From NCBI RefSeq assembly GCF_000378405.1, contig NZ_KB899636.1, positions 1,058,233 to 1,122,232 on the forward strand: a DNA stretch of 64,000 nt, in the 5' to 3' direction. The position numbers and the translations under genes are program-made. Positions 56,972 to 64,000 of the stretch are shown piece by piece. The stretch is from Succinimonas amylolytica DSM 2873 (lineage in GTDB: Bacteria; Pseudomonadota; Gammaproteobacteria; Enterobacterales; Succinivibrionaceae). Under the pieces are notes generated by a model. That model was not told the origin of the DNA. It made no database searches and worked only from the letters and a program-made list of their open reading frames with translations. Every line of letters begins with the position of its first letter. Position 1 is the first letter of the stretch.

Positions 56972-59062
56972 ATGTTGATGAAAATTCGAGATTCTGGACA
57001 AACTGCCAAGAGAGTATTAAAGAAAGTTTTTTCCAGGCTGAGTATAAAGAATATCTCGCTCCTCTACCGGATATATATATCATTTGCCATTATTGTTCTG
57101 GGATTTGCTGTAAGTTTCGGACTGACAAGTCTTTATCAGATTGATATTAACAGTTCTTTTACTGCCGTGGAGCAGGAAGCCAGTCCTATCGGTATCAGTT
57201 CCCACACGTTGCAGACTTCTCTTCTGGCGGCTAATCAGGCATTGTTTCGCATTATCGGATCCCAGACTCCTGAGGAGGTGGATAATCTGACAAACGGATT
57301 TCGGGGGGCCAGGGTGCAGCTTGAGGCCGATCTTGAGGTTTTGGAAGATCTGGTGGACAGCAGTTCTGTGATCCATAAGTCCTCTCCGGAAATTCTGGAA
57401 CGGGTAAAGTCGCTTCATAGGTCGGTGCATGAATATCTTGATGTAACCGAAGAGATTCCGACAAGCAGGCGCAAATACCTGGAGCATCAGGCAAAGATCA
57501 ATAAGGCTCAGACTGCAACGCAGGGACTGATAAACCTCATGACGCTGGAAATCGATCGTACAGCCGAAGCTACAGGCGACGACTTTGTTAGAAACATTGT
57601 GGTTTACATGAATCCAATTCGTATCGGAATTGAGAATCAGCTTTACGATGCCTTCAAGCTCAGCTCCTCCAAGAAGATCAAGGAAATCTATGACAGGATG
57701 CCGATACAGTTTGATATGTTTATGGAAAAAGTTCAGGAACTTGACGGTGAGGTTCCGGGGACTATTGATAATATTAAAAACGGGTATCTGGATCCCTTTA
57801 AACGGGATATCATGGAGCCTAAGGGAGTGCTCTACCAGACTTACGAGCTGGCTCTGGAGGGTGAAAATCTGGATGTGGTTATCGACAAGGGTATCAAAAT
57901 AATTCAGAGCACTGAGGAAAACCTGATAGTCCTTCAGAACAATTCCCGTGATTTTACTCTTAAGGCATCCCAGAAGGTGCATACCAACATCAATCTTGCC
58001 ATGTTTACCTTTTTGGTGGGGTTTATCGTTATTATGCTGGTGGTGTTCCTGGTGTGCGTTAATCTTGCGGTCAGCATTAAAAAGCCAATGTACCATCTCA
58101 TAGGGGTGATGGAGTCTTCAGCTGAGGGCGATCTTACAGCCAGCTACACCTTTGAGGGAGAGAATGAATTCGGCAGAATAGGGCAGGGACTCAACAGCCT
58201 AATCGAAAAGAACCGCAATCTTCTGAAAACCCTGTCTGAAATGGTCAAACAGCTTAATGACACTTCATCCCGGAATACCAAGATTGTCAGTGAAGCCAAG
58301 GATGCGATTGAAGTGCAGCGACGCGAGGCCACTATGGTGGCAACAGCAACCCATGAACTGGAAAACACCATCAGGATGGTAGAGGATTCCTCCAAGCAGA
58401 CTCTCAGTGAAGTTATCAATGCCGGCAAGGTGTCTGATGAAGGCCGGAAGATTATGAGCCAGAACATTACTACCACTCACAAGCTGGACAAGAAACTAAA
58501 GGAAACCACTGAGAGCATTACCAGGGTTAATGAAATGGGGAAACGCATAAGTTCCGTGATTTCCATAATCCGCGGTATTGCCGAACAGACCAATCTTCTG
58601 GCACTGAATGCAGCCATCGAAGCGGCCAGAGCCGGCGAGCAGGGCCGGGGTTTTGCGGTGGTTGCCGATGAGGTACGAACTCTGGCCAATAAGACCAGTG
58701 ATTCCACTAAACAGATAACCGGAGTTATCGAAGAGCTTCAGAGGACCATCATTCAGGCTGTGAATACCATTGCCACCTGCGATGAGGAAATGAACGCTTC
58801 TCTGGAACAGTCTTCCCGGGCTAACAGTGCCATTGAGGAAATCATGGGCTGTATTACCACCATTGATGAAATGAGCTCCCAGATAGTGGAGTCCACCCAT
58901 GAGCAGTCCCAGGCTATTAAGGAGATCAGCAAGAACATTGTCCGGATAAGCTCGCTTTCTGATGAAAATGCCGAGAACATGGAGGTTATTAAGAAATCCT
59001 GCGATGATCTGGATAGCATTGCCGGAGTGCAGTCGGGGATTATCAGGAAGTACAAGATCTGA
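56972..59062 (+). CDS. Methyl-accepting chemotaxis protein
   Basis: A 696-residue chemoreceptor. Topology: a cytoplasmic start, membrane helix 1 (about 30-52), a large helical periplasmic sensor domain (about 55-335), membrane helix 2 (about 345-370), HAMP (370-425) and the signalling domain. The conserved hairpin tip is [20 protein letters not shown], followed by [15 protein letters not shown]. The sensor resembles no ligand domain I can name. It has no C-terminal CheR-binding pentapeptide. It should feed the CheA/CheW system of this window. ATGs at 56972 and 56978 are both plausible starts. Confidence 0.93.
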   Translation: MLMKIRDSGQTAKRVLKKVFSRLSIKNISLLYRIYISFAIIVLGFAVSFGLTSLYQIDINSSFTAVEQEASPIGISSHTLQTSLLAANQALFRIIGSQTPEEVDNLTNGFRGARVQLEADLEVLEDLVDSSSVIHKSSPEILERVKSLHRSVHEYLDVTEEIPTSRRKYLEHQAKINKAQTATQGLINLMTLEIDRTAEATGDDFVRNIVVYMNPIRIGIENQLYDAFKLSSSKKIKEIYDRMPIQFDMFMEKVQELDGEVPGTIDNIKNGYLDPFKRDIMEPKGVLYQTYELALEGENLDVVIDKGIKIIQSTEENLIVLQNNSRDFTLKASQKVHTNINLAMFTFLVGFIVIMLVVFLVCVNLAVSIKKPMYHLIGVMESSAEGDLTASYTFEGENEFGRIGQGLNSLIEKNRNLLKTLSEMVKQLNDTSSRNTKIVSEAKDAIEVQRREATMVATATHELENTIRMVEDSSKQTLSEVINAGKVSDEGRKIMSQNITTTHKLDKKLKETTESITRVNEMGKRISSVISIIRGIAEQTNLLALNAAIEAARAGEQGRGFAVVADEVRTLANKTSDSTKQITGVIEELQRTIIQAVNTIATCDEEMNASLEQSSRANSAIEEIMGCITTIDEMSSQIVESTHEQSQAIKEISKNIVRISSLSDENAENMEVIKKSCDDLDSIAGVQSGIIRKYKI

Positions 59063-59081
59063 TATTGCAGAAATTCGATGG

Positions 59082-59108
59082 ATCCCGGAATAGTTCCGGG
59101 ATTTTTTT
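59082..59108 (+). terminator. Intrinsic terminator of the chemoreceptor gene
   Basis: ATCCCGGAA pairs perfectly with TTCCGGGAT around TAG and is followed by T residues. Confidence 0.9.
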
Positions 59109-59282
59109 ATTTTCTGCTTCCATGGCTGTGATTGCCGTCAGAGGTCTTTAAGGAAAGGGCCGGGGGAATCTGCAATCTTTTGTTCAGTTTTGCGGCGGGC
59201 TTTGCTAATATAGTCAGGTTTTATGCGGAGGTATCGGAAAGGTCTTCCGGATCCGGTTTTCAGACGAACAGGAGGTATTTCT

Positions 59283-60560
59283 ATGGAGCAGCTCAGACTT
59301 TCAAAACGGACCAGGAGTTCTGGGGTTATCAATCTTCCCGGTTCCAAGAGCGTGTCTAACAGAACCCTTCTGCTGGCGGCTCTGGCGTCGGGCACTACCA
59401 GAATTACTAATCTTCTCAGAAGTGACGATACTGAACGAATGCTGGAATCCCTAAAGACTCTGGGGGTTCCGGTTGCTATTCAGAATGATGGTACTGCATG
59501 TACAGTAACGGGACTGGGGAGAACCTTTAAGGCGGATGTGCCCATGAAGCTTTTTCTGGGAAATGCAGGAACTGCCATGAGACCGCTGGTGGCAGTGCTG
59601 GCATCATCCCGGGGGAATTTTGAGATGACCGGGGAACCTCGAATGGAGGAACGTCCCCTGGGGCCGCTTCTGGAGGCACTGCGGTCTGCCGGTGCTGATA
59701 TTGTCTGTCTTAAGAATGAGGGGTATCCGCCCCTGAGAATTACGGGAAGGGAGCTATCAGGCGGTGATCTGGAGATAGACGGCACCGTTTCCAGTCAGTT
59801 TATTACCGCGGTACTGATGGCCGCCCCTTTGATGCGGAACGCAGTGACTCTTAAAATTCGGGGAGAACTGATTTCAAAGCCCTATATAGACATTACTATT
59901 GATCTTATGAAAAAATTCGGGGTTTTGGTTGAAAATCGCGATTATCGGGAATTTTATATTGCTTCCGGACAGCATTATGTGTCGCCGGGAGAGCTTCTGG
60001 TAGAGGGAGATGCTTCCGGTGCTTCCTATTTCCTTGCTATGGGAGCTATTGCGGGCAGGGTGCGGGTAACCGGTGTCGGCCGGGATTCGGTGCAGGGAGA
60101 TGTAGCGTTTACCAGAGTGCTTCAGGCGATGGGAGCCGAGGTTACCGTGGGAAACGGCTATATAGAATGTTCCTCCCGGGGGCGGCTCCACGGTATTGAT
60201 ATGGATATGAACGATATTCCGGATGCTGCTATGACGGCTGTACCGCTGGCCCTGTATGCCGACTCTCCCACCGTGATCCGCAATGTCGGATCCTGGAGGG
60301 TAAAGGAAACTGACAGACTGGATGCTATGGCCCGGGAGCTTCAGAAGCTGGGAATAAGTTCCGAAACCGGAGCAGACTGGATTCGGATCTGTCCCGGCCC
60401 ATTGAAGTCCGGGGTTGCCATTGACACCTACCGGGATCACAGGATGGCCATGTGCTTTTCCTTGGCAGCATTTCTGACAGAGGTGGTCATTAATGATCCT
60501 GGCTGTGTGGCCAAGACTTTTCCGGATTATTTTGAAAGGTTTAACGAGGTAGCGAAGTAA
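59283..60560 (+). CDS. aroA: AroA, 5-enolpyruvylshikimate-3-phosphate synthase
   Basis: The sixth shikimate-pathway enzyme, joining shikimate-3-phosphate and phosphoenolpyruvate. It is 425 residues. Class I features are visible: LPGSKSVSNRTLLLAALA, the PEP-site LGNAGTAMRPL, and GDASGASYFLA, WRVKETDRLDAMA and DHRMAMCF. The start at 59283 follows AGGAGG; a 20-codon in-frame extension upstream lacks conservation. It supplies chorismate to PheA, encoded elsewhere in the window. Confidence 0.97.
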   Translation: MEQLRLSKRTRSSGVINLPGSKSVSNRTLLLAALASGTTRITNLLRSDDTERMLESLKTLGVPVAIQNDGTACTVTGLGRTFKADVPMKLFLGNAGTAMRPLVAVLASSRGNFEMTGEPRMEERPLGPLLEALRSAGADIVCLKNEGYPPLRITGRELSGGDLEIDGTVSSQFITAVLMAAPLMRNAVTLKIRGELISKPYIDITIDLMKKFGVLVENRDYREFYIASGQHYVSPGELLVEGDASGASYFLAMGAIAGRVRVTGVGRDSVQGDVAFTRVLQAMGAEVTVGNGYIECSSRGRLHGIDMDMNDIPDAAMTAVPLALYADSPTVIRNVGSWRVKETDRLDAMARELQKLGISSETGADWIRICPGPLKSGVAIDTYRDHRMAMCFSLAAFLTEVVINDPGCVAKTFPDYFERFNEVAK

Positions 60561-60623
60561 CTGCTTATTCTGTGAAACCTGCGGGGCGCTGATAAGCATT
60601 GGAAAAAGTCCCCAAAAAAAGAA

Positions 60624-60657
60624 CCCTGCCTGGAGATTATCCGGACAGGGATTTTTT
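60624..60657 (+). terminator. Terminator between aroA and galU
   Basis: CCCTGCCTGGA pairs with TCCGGACAGGG (one mismatch, one G-U) around GATTA and ends in six T. It is T-flanked on the other strand too, so it may also serve galU. Confidence 0.85.
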
Positions 60658-60690
60658 CAGATTCGCGCAAACTTCGGTAAGAACGGGGAG

Positions 60691-61665
60691 TTAGTTTTCC
60701 GTATCGGATCCCGAACAGTTATTGTTTTTGGAATTCTGATTTGTTCTGACGGCAGAGCTGGGATTATGCTCCCGGATAACGGTTTCCAGAAATTTTCTAA
60801 ACTCTGCGCCGATTTTAGGATGTCTGGAAGCATATTCGATATTTGCTTCCATATATCCCAGCTTGTTGCCGCAGTCCCAGCTTTTGCCGCATAGACAGTA
60901 GCCGGCAATCTTTTCCTGACGCAGCAAAAGCCTCAGTGTATCGGTAAGCTGCAGTTCTCCTCCGGCACCTAGCGGGGTTTCCCGGAACAGGGGCCAGATA
61001 TTGCCGGAAAGCACATAGCGCCCTACAACGGCCATGTTTGAAGGGGACTGTTCCGGCCGCGGTTTCTCCACCATGTCAGTGATGTCGAAGGTGCTCCCGG
61101 GTGTAGCATTGTCCAGATTCTGATTGGAGGCCACGATGCCGTAGCTTCCGGTCTGTTCATGGGGAACCTTTTCGACCATGATCTGGCTGATTCCGGTGCT
61201 CTCGAAATTCTTAACCATTTCGGCCAGGTTGTCCCTGCCGGGATTTGAAGTGAATTCGTCAATAAGGACATCCGGCAGGAGAATGGCGAAGGGCCCGTCA
61301 TCCACCAGATCCCGGGCGCAGAGTATGGCATCTGCAAGCCCCCGGGCTTCTCCCTGTCTTACATGCATGATGGTGACATCTGCGGGGATGATGCTCTGGA
61401 TTTCCTGGAGCAGCTGGCGCTTTACACGTTTCTCCAGAGTGGCCTCCAGCTCAAATGACTTGTCAAAGTGGTTTTCGATGGCATTTTTGGAGGAATGGGT
61501 AACCAGAATTATATTCTTGATTCCGGCACTGACAGCCTCATTGACAACGTACTGAATCAGAGGCTTGTCGACAATAGGCAGCATTTCCTTGGGAATGGCC
61601 TTGGTGGCCGGGAGCATCCGGGTGCCGAGTCCGGCAACTGGAATGATGGCCTTCCTAATTTTCAT
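60691..61665 (-). CDS. galU: GalU, UTP-glucose-1-phosphate uridylyltransferase
   Basis: Makes UDP-glucose for surface polysaccharides. It is 324 residues. The nucleotide-binding start [22 protein letters not shown], then [25 protein letters not shown] and the [13 protein letters not shown] region are all GalU-typical. Its start overlaps the yciI stop by one base, so translation is likely coupled. The C-terminus is extended by an Asn/Ser-rich tail. Confidence 0.96.
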   Translation of the reverse strand: MKIRKAIIPVAGLGTRMLPATKAIPKEMLPIVDKPLIQYVVNEAVSAGIKNIILVTHSSKNAIENHFDKSFELEATLEKRVKRQLLQEIQSIIPADVTIMHVRQGEARGLADAILCARDLVDDGPFAILLPDVLIDEFTSNPGRDNLAEMVKNFESTGISQIMVEKVPHEQTGSYGIVASNQNLDNATPGSTFDITDMVEKPRPEQSPSNMAVVGRYVLSGNIWPLFRETPLGAGGELQLTDTLRLLLRQEKIAGYCLCGKSWDCGNKLGYMEANIEYASRHPKIGAEFRKFLETVIREHNPSSAVRTNQNSKNNNCSGSDTEN

Positions 61666-61988
61666 CAGAAGCTACTCCCGTTCATTTTTGCTGTTATCTT
61701 GAAGGGCTTGACAATGCCGGTTCCCTCTTTGTAAACCCCCTCCAGCCAGTAGGGATCCTGCGATGCCCATTCTCTGGCAGCCTCCAGGGACTCAAAGCTG
61801 GCAATAATGGCAGATCCCGTAAAGCCGTATTCACCAGGATCCTCGGAATCTACTGCCGGATTCGGGCCGGCAAGCAGAAGCCGGTTTTCGGCTATAAGCT
61901 GTTTCAGTCTGGCAATATGAGCAGGTCTGGCCCTGGTTCGTTTTTCGAGAGAATTTTCAATATCCTCGGCATAGATTAAATACCACAT
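61665..61988 (-). CDS. yciI: YciI family protein
   Basis: A 107-residue member of the YciI-like ferredoxin-fold family. It begins [17 protein letters not shown] and has a conserved histidine in [11 protein letters not shown], with [16 protein letters not shown] and [12 protein letters not shown] later. Its biochemical role is unknown. In enteric bacteria it lies next to yciB, as it does here. Confidence 0.92.
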   Translation of the reverse strand: MWYLIYAEDIENSLEKRTRARPAHIARLKQLIAENRLLLAGPNPAVDSEDPGEYGFTGSAIIASFESLEAAREWASQDPYWLEGVYKEGTGIVKPFKITAKMNGSSF

Positions 61989-62156
61989 GAGAAATACCTT
62001 GAATTTATGATGCTGTAAAAATGAACTATCACGGTGGAAAGTATAAACTATTCCCTGTTTCGTTGCAGAAAATTATGCTTTTTCCAGCAGTGTTTAACAG
62101 TACTGTCCGAAAGAAAAATGATACCAGAACGTATTGTAATGACTGGTTTTGTTCTG

Positions 62157-62819
62157 CTATTTGCCGTTTTTCCGATCTTCGCTGTTTTCCGGGCCGGAAG
62201 GTATCTGTTTACCGGTCATGCTTTCCATCAGTCTTTCTAGCTGGGCCTTCTCAGAGGAATCAAGCCTGCTGTACATCCAGAAGAAAAGGATCATGGTGAA
62301 TATGACGTTAAGGATGGCGTTACCGTAGGTCTTGTAGTTCACCCAAATTTCTTCGGCAGCGGCGGGAGTTATGCCACTGAACAGATCCGGAAGACGGAAT
62401 GCCAGTACGTAGTTAAGGCCGGCGCAAAACAGGAGAAAGACTGCTGTGGCCAGAGTTGCTTTACGCCAGACGGAATCCGGGATGGGATTCCTGACTCCTG
62501 AGATCACGGATGCAATATCTTTTTTGAAGCCGAACTGAATAACAAGAAAGGTCACAGCCAGGATGATGTTTACTGCCGATACCTTGTATTTAATAAAATC
62601 CGTATCGTTGAAAATAATGGTCGGCAAGGCAAAAATCAGAAGGGCGCAGATGAAAATTATCTGGAAGCGGCTCATGGTTCGGTACATGAAATAATAAGCC
62701 GTCATGGCAATGCCGCTGGATATGAGAAGAGCCCAGGTTGCTGTAATAAGATCGTTTCCAGCCAGCTTATAGGTCAGAAAAAAGCATAATGCCGGCAGGA
62801 TGTTAAGGATGTTTTTCAT
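62157..62819 (-). CDS. yciB: YciB, inner-membrane septation-linked protein
   Basis: A 220-residue membrane protein with five or six helices, of the YciB/intracellular septation A family, which affects cell-envelope synthesis in enteric bacteria. The N-terminus NILPALCFFLTYKLAG, the FGFKKDIASVISG loop and WVNYKTYGNAILNVIFT are conserved. The tail is hydrophilic. AGGAGA precedes the start. yciI follows after about 170 bases. Confidence 0.92.
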   Translation of the reverse strand: MKNILNILPALCFFLTYKLAGNDLITATWALLISSGIAMTAYYFMYRTMSRFQIIFICALLIFALPTIIFNDTDFIKYKVSAVNIILAVTFLVIQFGFKKDIASVISGVRNPIPDSVWRKATLATAVFLLFCAGLNYVLAFRLPDLFSGITPAAAEEIWVNYKTYGNAILNVIFTMILFFWMYSRLDSSEKAQLERLMESMTGKQIPSGPENSEDRKNGK

Positions 62820-63620
62820 GTAGGGATATCTCCTGGAGTTTTTCCGTCCGGCCGCGGAAACCGGAGCGGCCGTCAGTTTAGCATAAAACGTCTGCTGTTA
62901 TCCATGGCTTTGAACCAGGGCTGGTTCTATTTTCGGAAGGAGGAGGGAGGTTTTCGGGAACCCGCCTATGAGCCGCATTCTTTCAGGGGGATTTCACCAG
63001 GAACGGCTTGAAATAATCACGAAAAAACAGGTCATAACAGCAAGGAATGTCTGTTTGAGACAAAACTGCAAGCTGTACCTCTGTCCCTTGAGCTCATGCT
63101 GGATACATATGAATATCCGAGGTTCAGGAATATCAGCCGGTTCCGGTATGATATAATCCGGTGCTGTATTGATAACGGGAGGATTACTTAATTTCAGCCT
63201 CCTAAGCGGACAGATTACAACCCAGTCGCATAATACTGGCAGACTGGAGGTTTGTTTAGATCTTCTGTTGGCAAACTGATTAATGTCGGTATATGCGGAG
63301 CTTTGAATATTCTCAGAGAATTTCTGAACCTCTCAAAGGGATTCAGTGTTTTTTCTGTGATACAGAAAATGACTGGCAGCGGTCTCTGTGTTCAGTCCTT
63401 ACCGGAAACGGTGATGAAGGAATGTTGTGATTACTGCAGGTTAACAGCAGATCTGTTTGATATTTTTTGATAAAGCTGCCTCCCCGCCGGCTGGCGGTGA
63501 TAATCGGAGCTGCAAGTCAGTCGGTGTTAATATCTTTGTACGCAGTGTTATCCAGAACAGGTCGTCATTGATAAAATTCTGGTGTTGCAGTAGCAAATCC
63601 GAAGCCAGAGGAGCTGTGAA
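62820..63620. other. Gap of about 800 bases upstream of pbpC
   Basis: It contains a GC-rich hairpin (CGGCCGC with GCGGCCG, 62849-62872) close to the yciB start, likely in the yciB leader region. Open frames at 62968-63156 and 63252-63470 have no recognisable family or clear ribosome binding site and look like decayed or random sequence. No RNA gene was recognised. Confidence 0.45.
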
Positions 63621-63950
63621 ATGAGAATCCTTCGCCGGGCACTCTCCTGTAAAATGCTGATTTGGGGGTGGTTACCCCTTTTTATATCCCTGGGATTACT
63701 GTCCGGTGCTTTTGTATATTCCAGTATTGATGAACTGGACTATTCCCCCATCAATAACAGATCCCATGTTCTCTATGCCCGTGACGGCACAGTTCTCGGC
63801 TATTCCCTTTCGTCAGACAGTGATTCCTACCGTTTTTATACCAAAGCGGAAGAGGTGAGTCCTCTGTACCTTAAAATGCTTCTGGCCAGTGAGGACCGAA
63901 ATTTTGTATTAGGTCTTAAACCTTCTTTTTATGGCTTCGGGGATTCTTGA
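63621..63950 (+). pseudogene. pbpC: pbpC (penicillin-binding protein 1C), 5' fragment with broken frame
   Basis: The first 94 or so residues fit the N-terminus of PBP1C: a basic start, one membrane helix (about 13-36), then HVLYARDGTVLGYSL, EEVSPLYLKMLLASEDRNF. In intact PBP1C a conserved HPGVD-type transglycosylase sequence follows EDR-x-F. Here the frame instead reads an unrelated 16 residues and stops at 63950, and none of the three forward frames to the window end restores the expected sequence. So the gene is disrupted close to 63900, either by an insertion or rearrangement whose remainder lies outside the window, or by an assembly join. An AGAGGAG site precedes the ATG. Confidence 0.72.
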
Positions 63951-64000
63951 CAAAAGTGCTGGTGAATCCGTACCATATCGCACACAAAAATCGGGATGTG

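Overview
The window looks like a chromosomal segment of a polarly flagellated gammaproteobacterium. The gene content (LamB and MalM, YqcC, YfcD, HflD, PurB, P-protein PheA, TrhP, YciB) is gammaproteobacterial. The flagellar/chemotaxis gene order (flhA-flhF-flhG-fliA-cheY-cheZ-cheA-cheB-motCD-parC-parP-cheW-DUF2802) is the one known from Vibrio, Shewanella and Aeromonas. The paired maltoporins hint at a gut or sugar-using member of the Aeromonadales such as the Succinivibrionaceae; that placement is inference. Coding density is high, with AT-rich gaps and many clear intrinsic terminators.

Layout. 1-480: yqcC, divergent from a gene cut by the window edge. 956-6014: a carbohydrate-porin locus with two maltoporin genes in opposite orientation (lamB1 +, lamB2 -) and malM between them. 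Three copies of an 11-bp motif and a CRP-like site lie upstream of lamB1 only. 6361-7710: a solitary tyrosine recombinase with a complete catalytic set. 7920-23544: the polar-flagellum and chemotaxis block, covering export gate, pole selection and number control, sigma-28, the full CheY/Z/A/B/W signalling core, a MotC/MotD stator, and the ParC/ParP array-positioning pair. 23609-25716: pheA and a first AIM24-like gene. 26560-32631: ung, the flagellar master regulator flrA/fleQ, a lytic transglycosylase and a GalR-type regulator. 32894-40293: icd, corA, a Nudix hydrolase, an unknown lipoprotein/membrane pair, asnS and a YARHG protein. 40810-45429: an HD-GYP phosphodiesterase, yfhL ferredoxin, trhP, tmRNA and smpB. 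45583-50357: an esterase and nudJ-mnmA-hflD-purB. 51569-56635: a Ca/Na-type exchanger, ygiQ, three small genes and a second AIM24 gene. 56972-62819: a chemoreceptor, aroA, galU-yciI and yciB. 63621-end: the start of a pbpC gene whose reading frame breaks off.

How the parts work together: FlrA with sigma-54 and then FliA would drive the flagellar block. FlhF/FlhG set flagellar position and number, while ParC/ParP hold the CheA-CheW-receptor array at the pole. The chemoreceptor at 56972 and the HD-GYP protein at 40810 are likely inputs. tmRNA and SmpB form a complete trans-translation pair.

The most interesting observation is at the porin locus. The two lamB genes carry an almost identical inverted repeat of about 132 bp (1299-1430 and 5882-6014) covering -10 element, leader and signal peptide, while the sequence just inside it has diverged at silent sites. 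An apparently intact tyrosine recombinase starts 350 bp from one repeat. This is the arrangement expected for a DNA-inversion switch that exchanges porin bodies behind two different promoters. It is a hypothesis; simple duplication with gene conversion would look similar in one static sequence.
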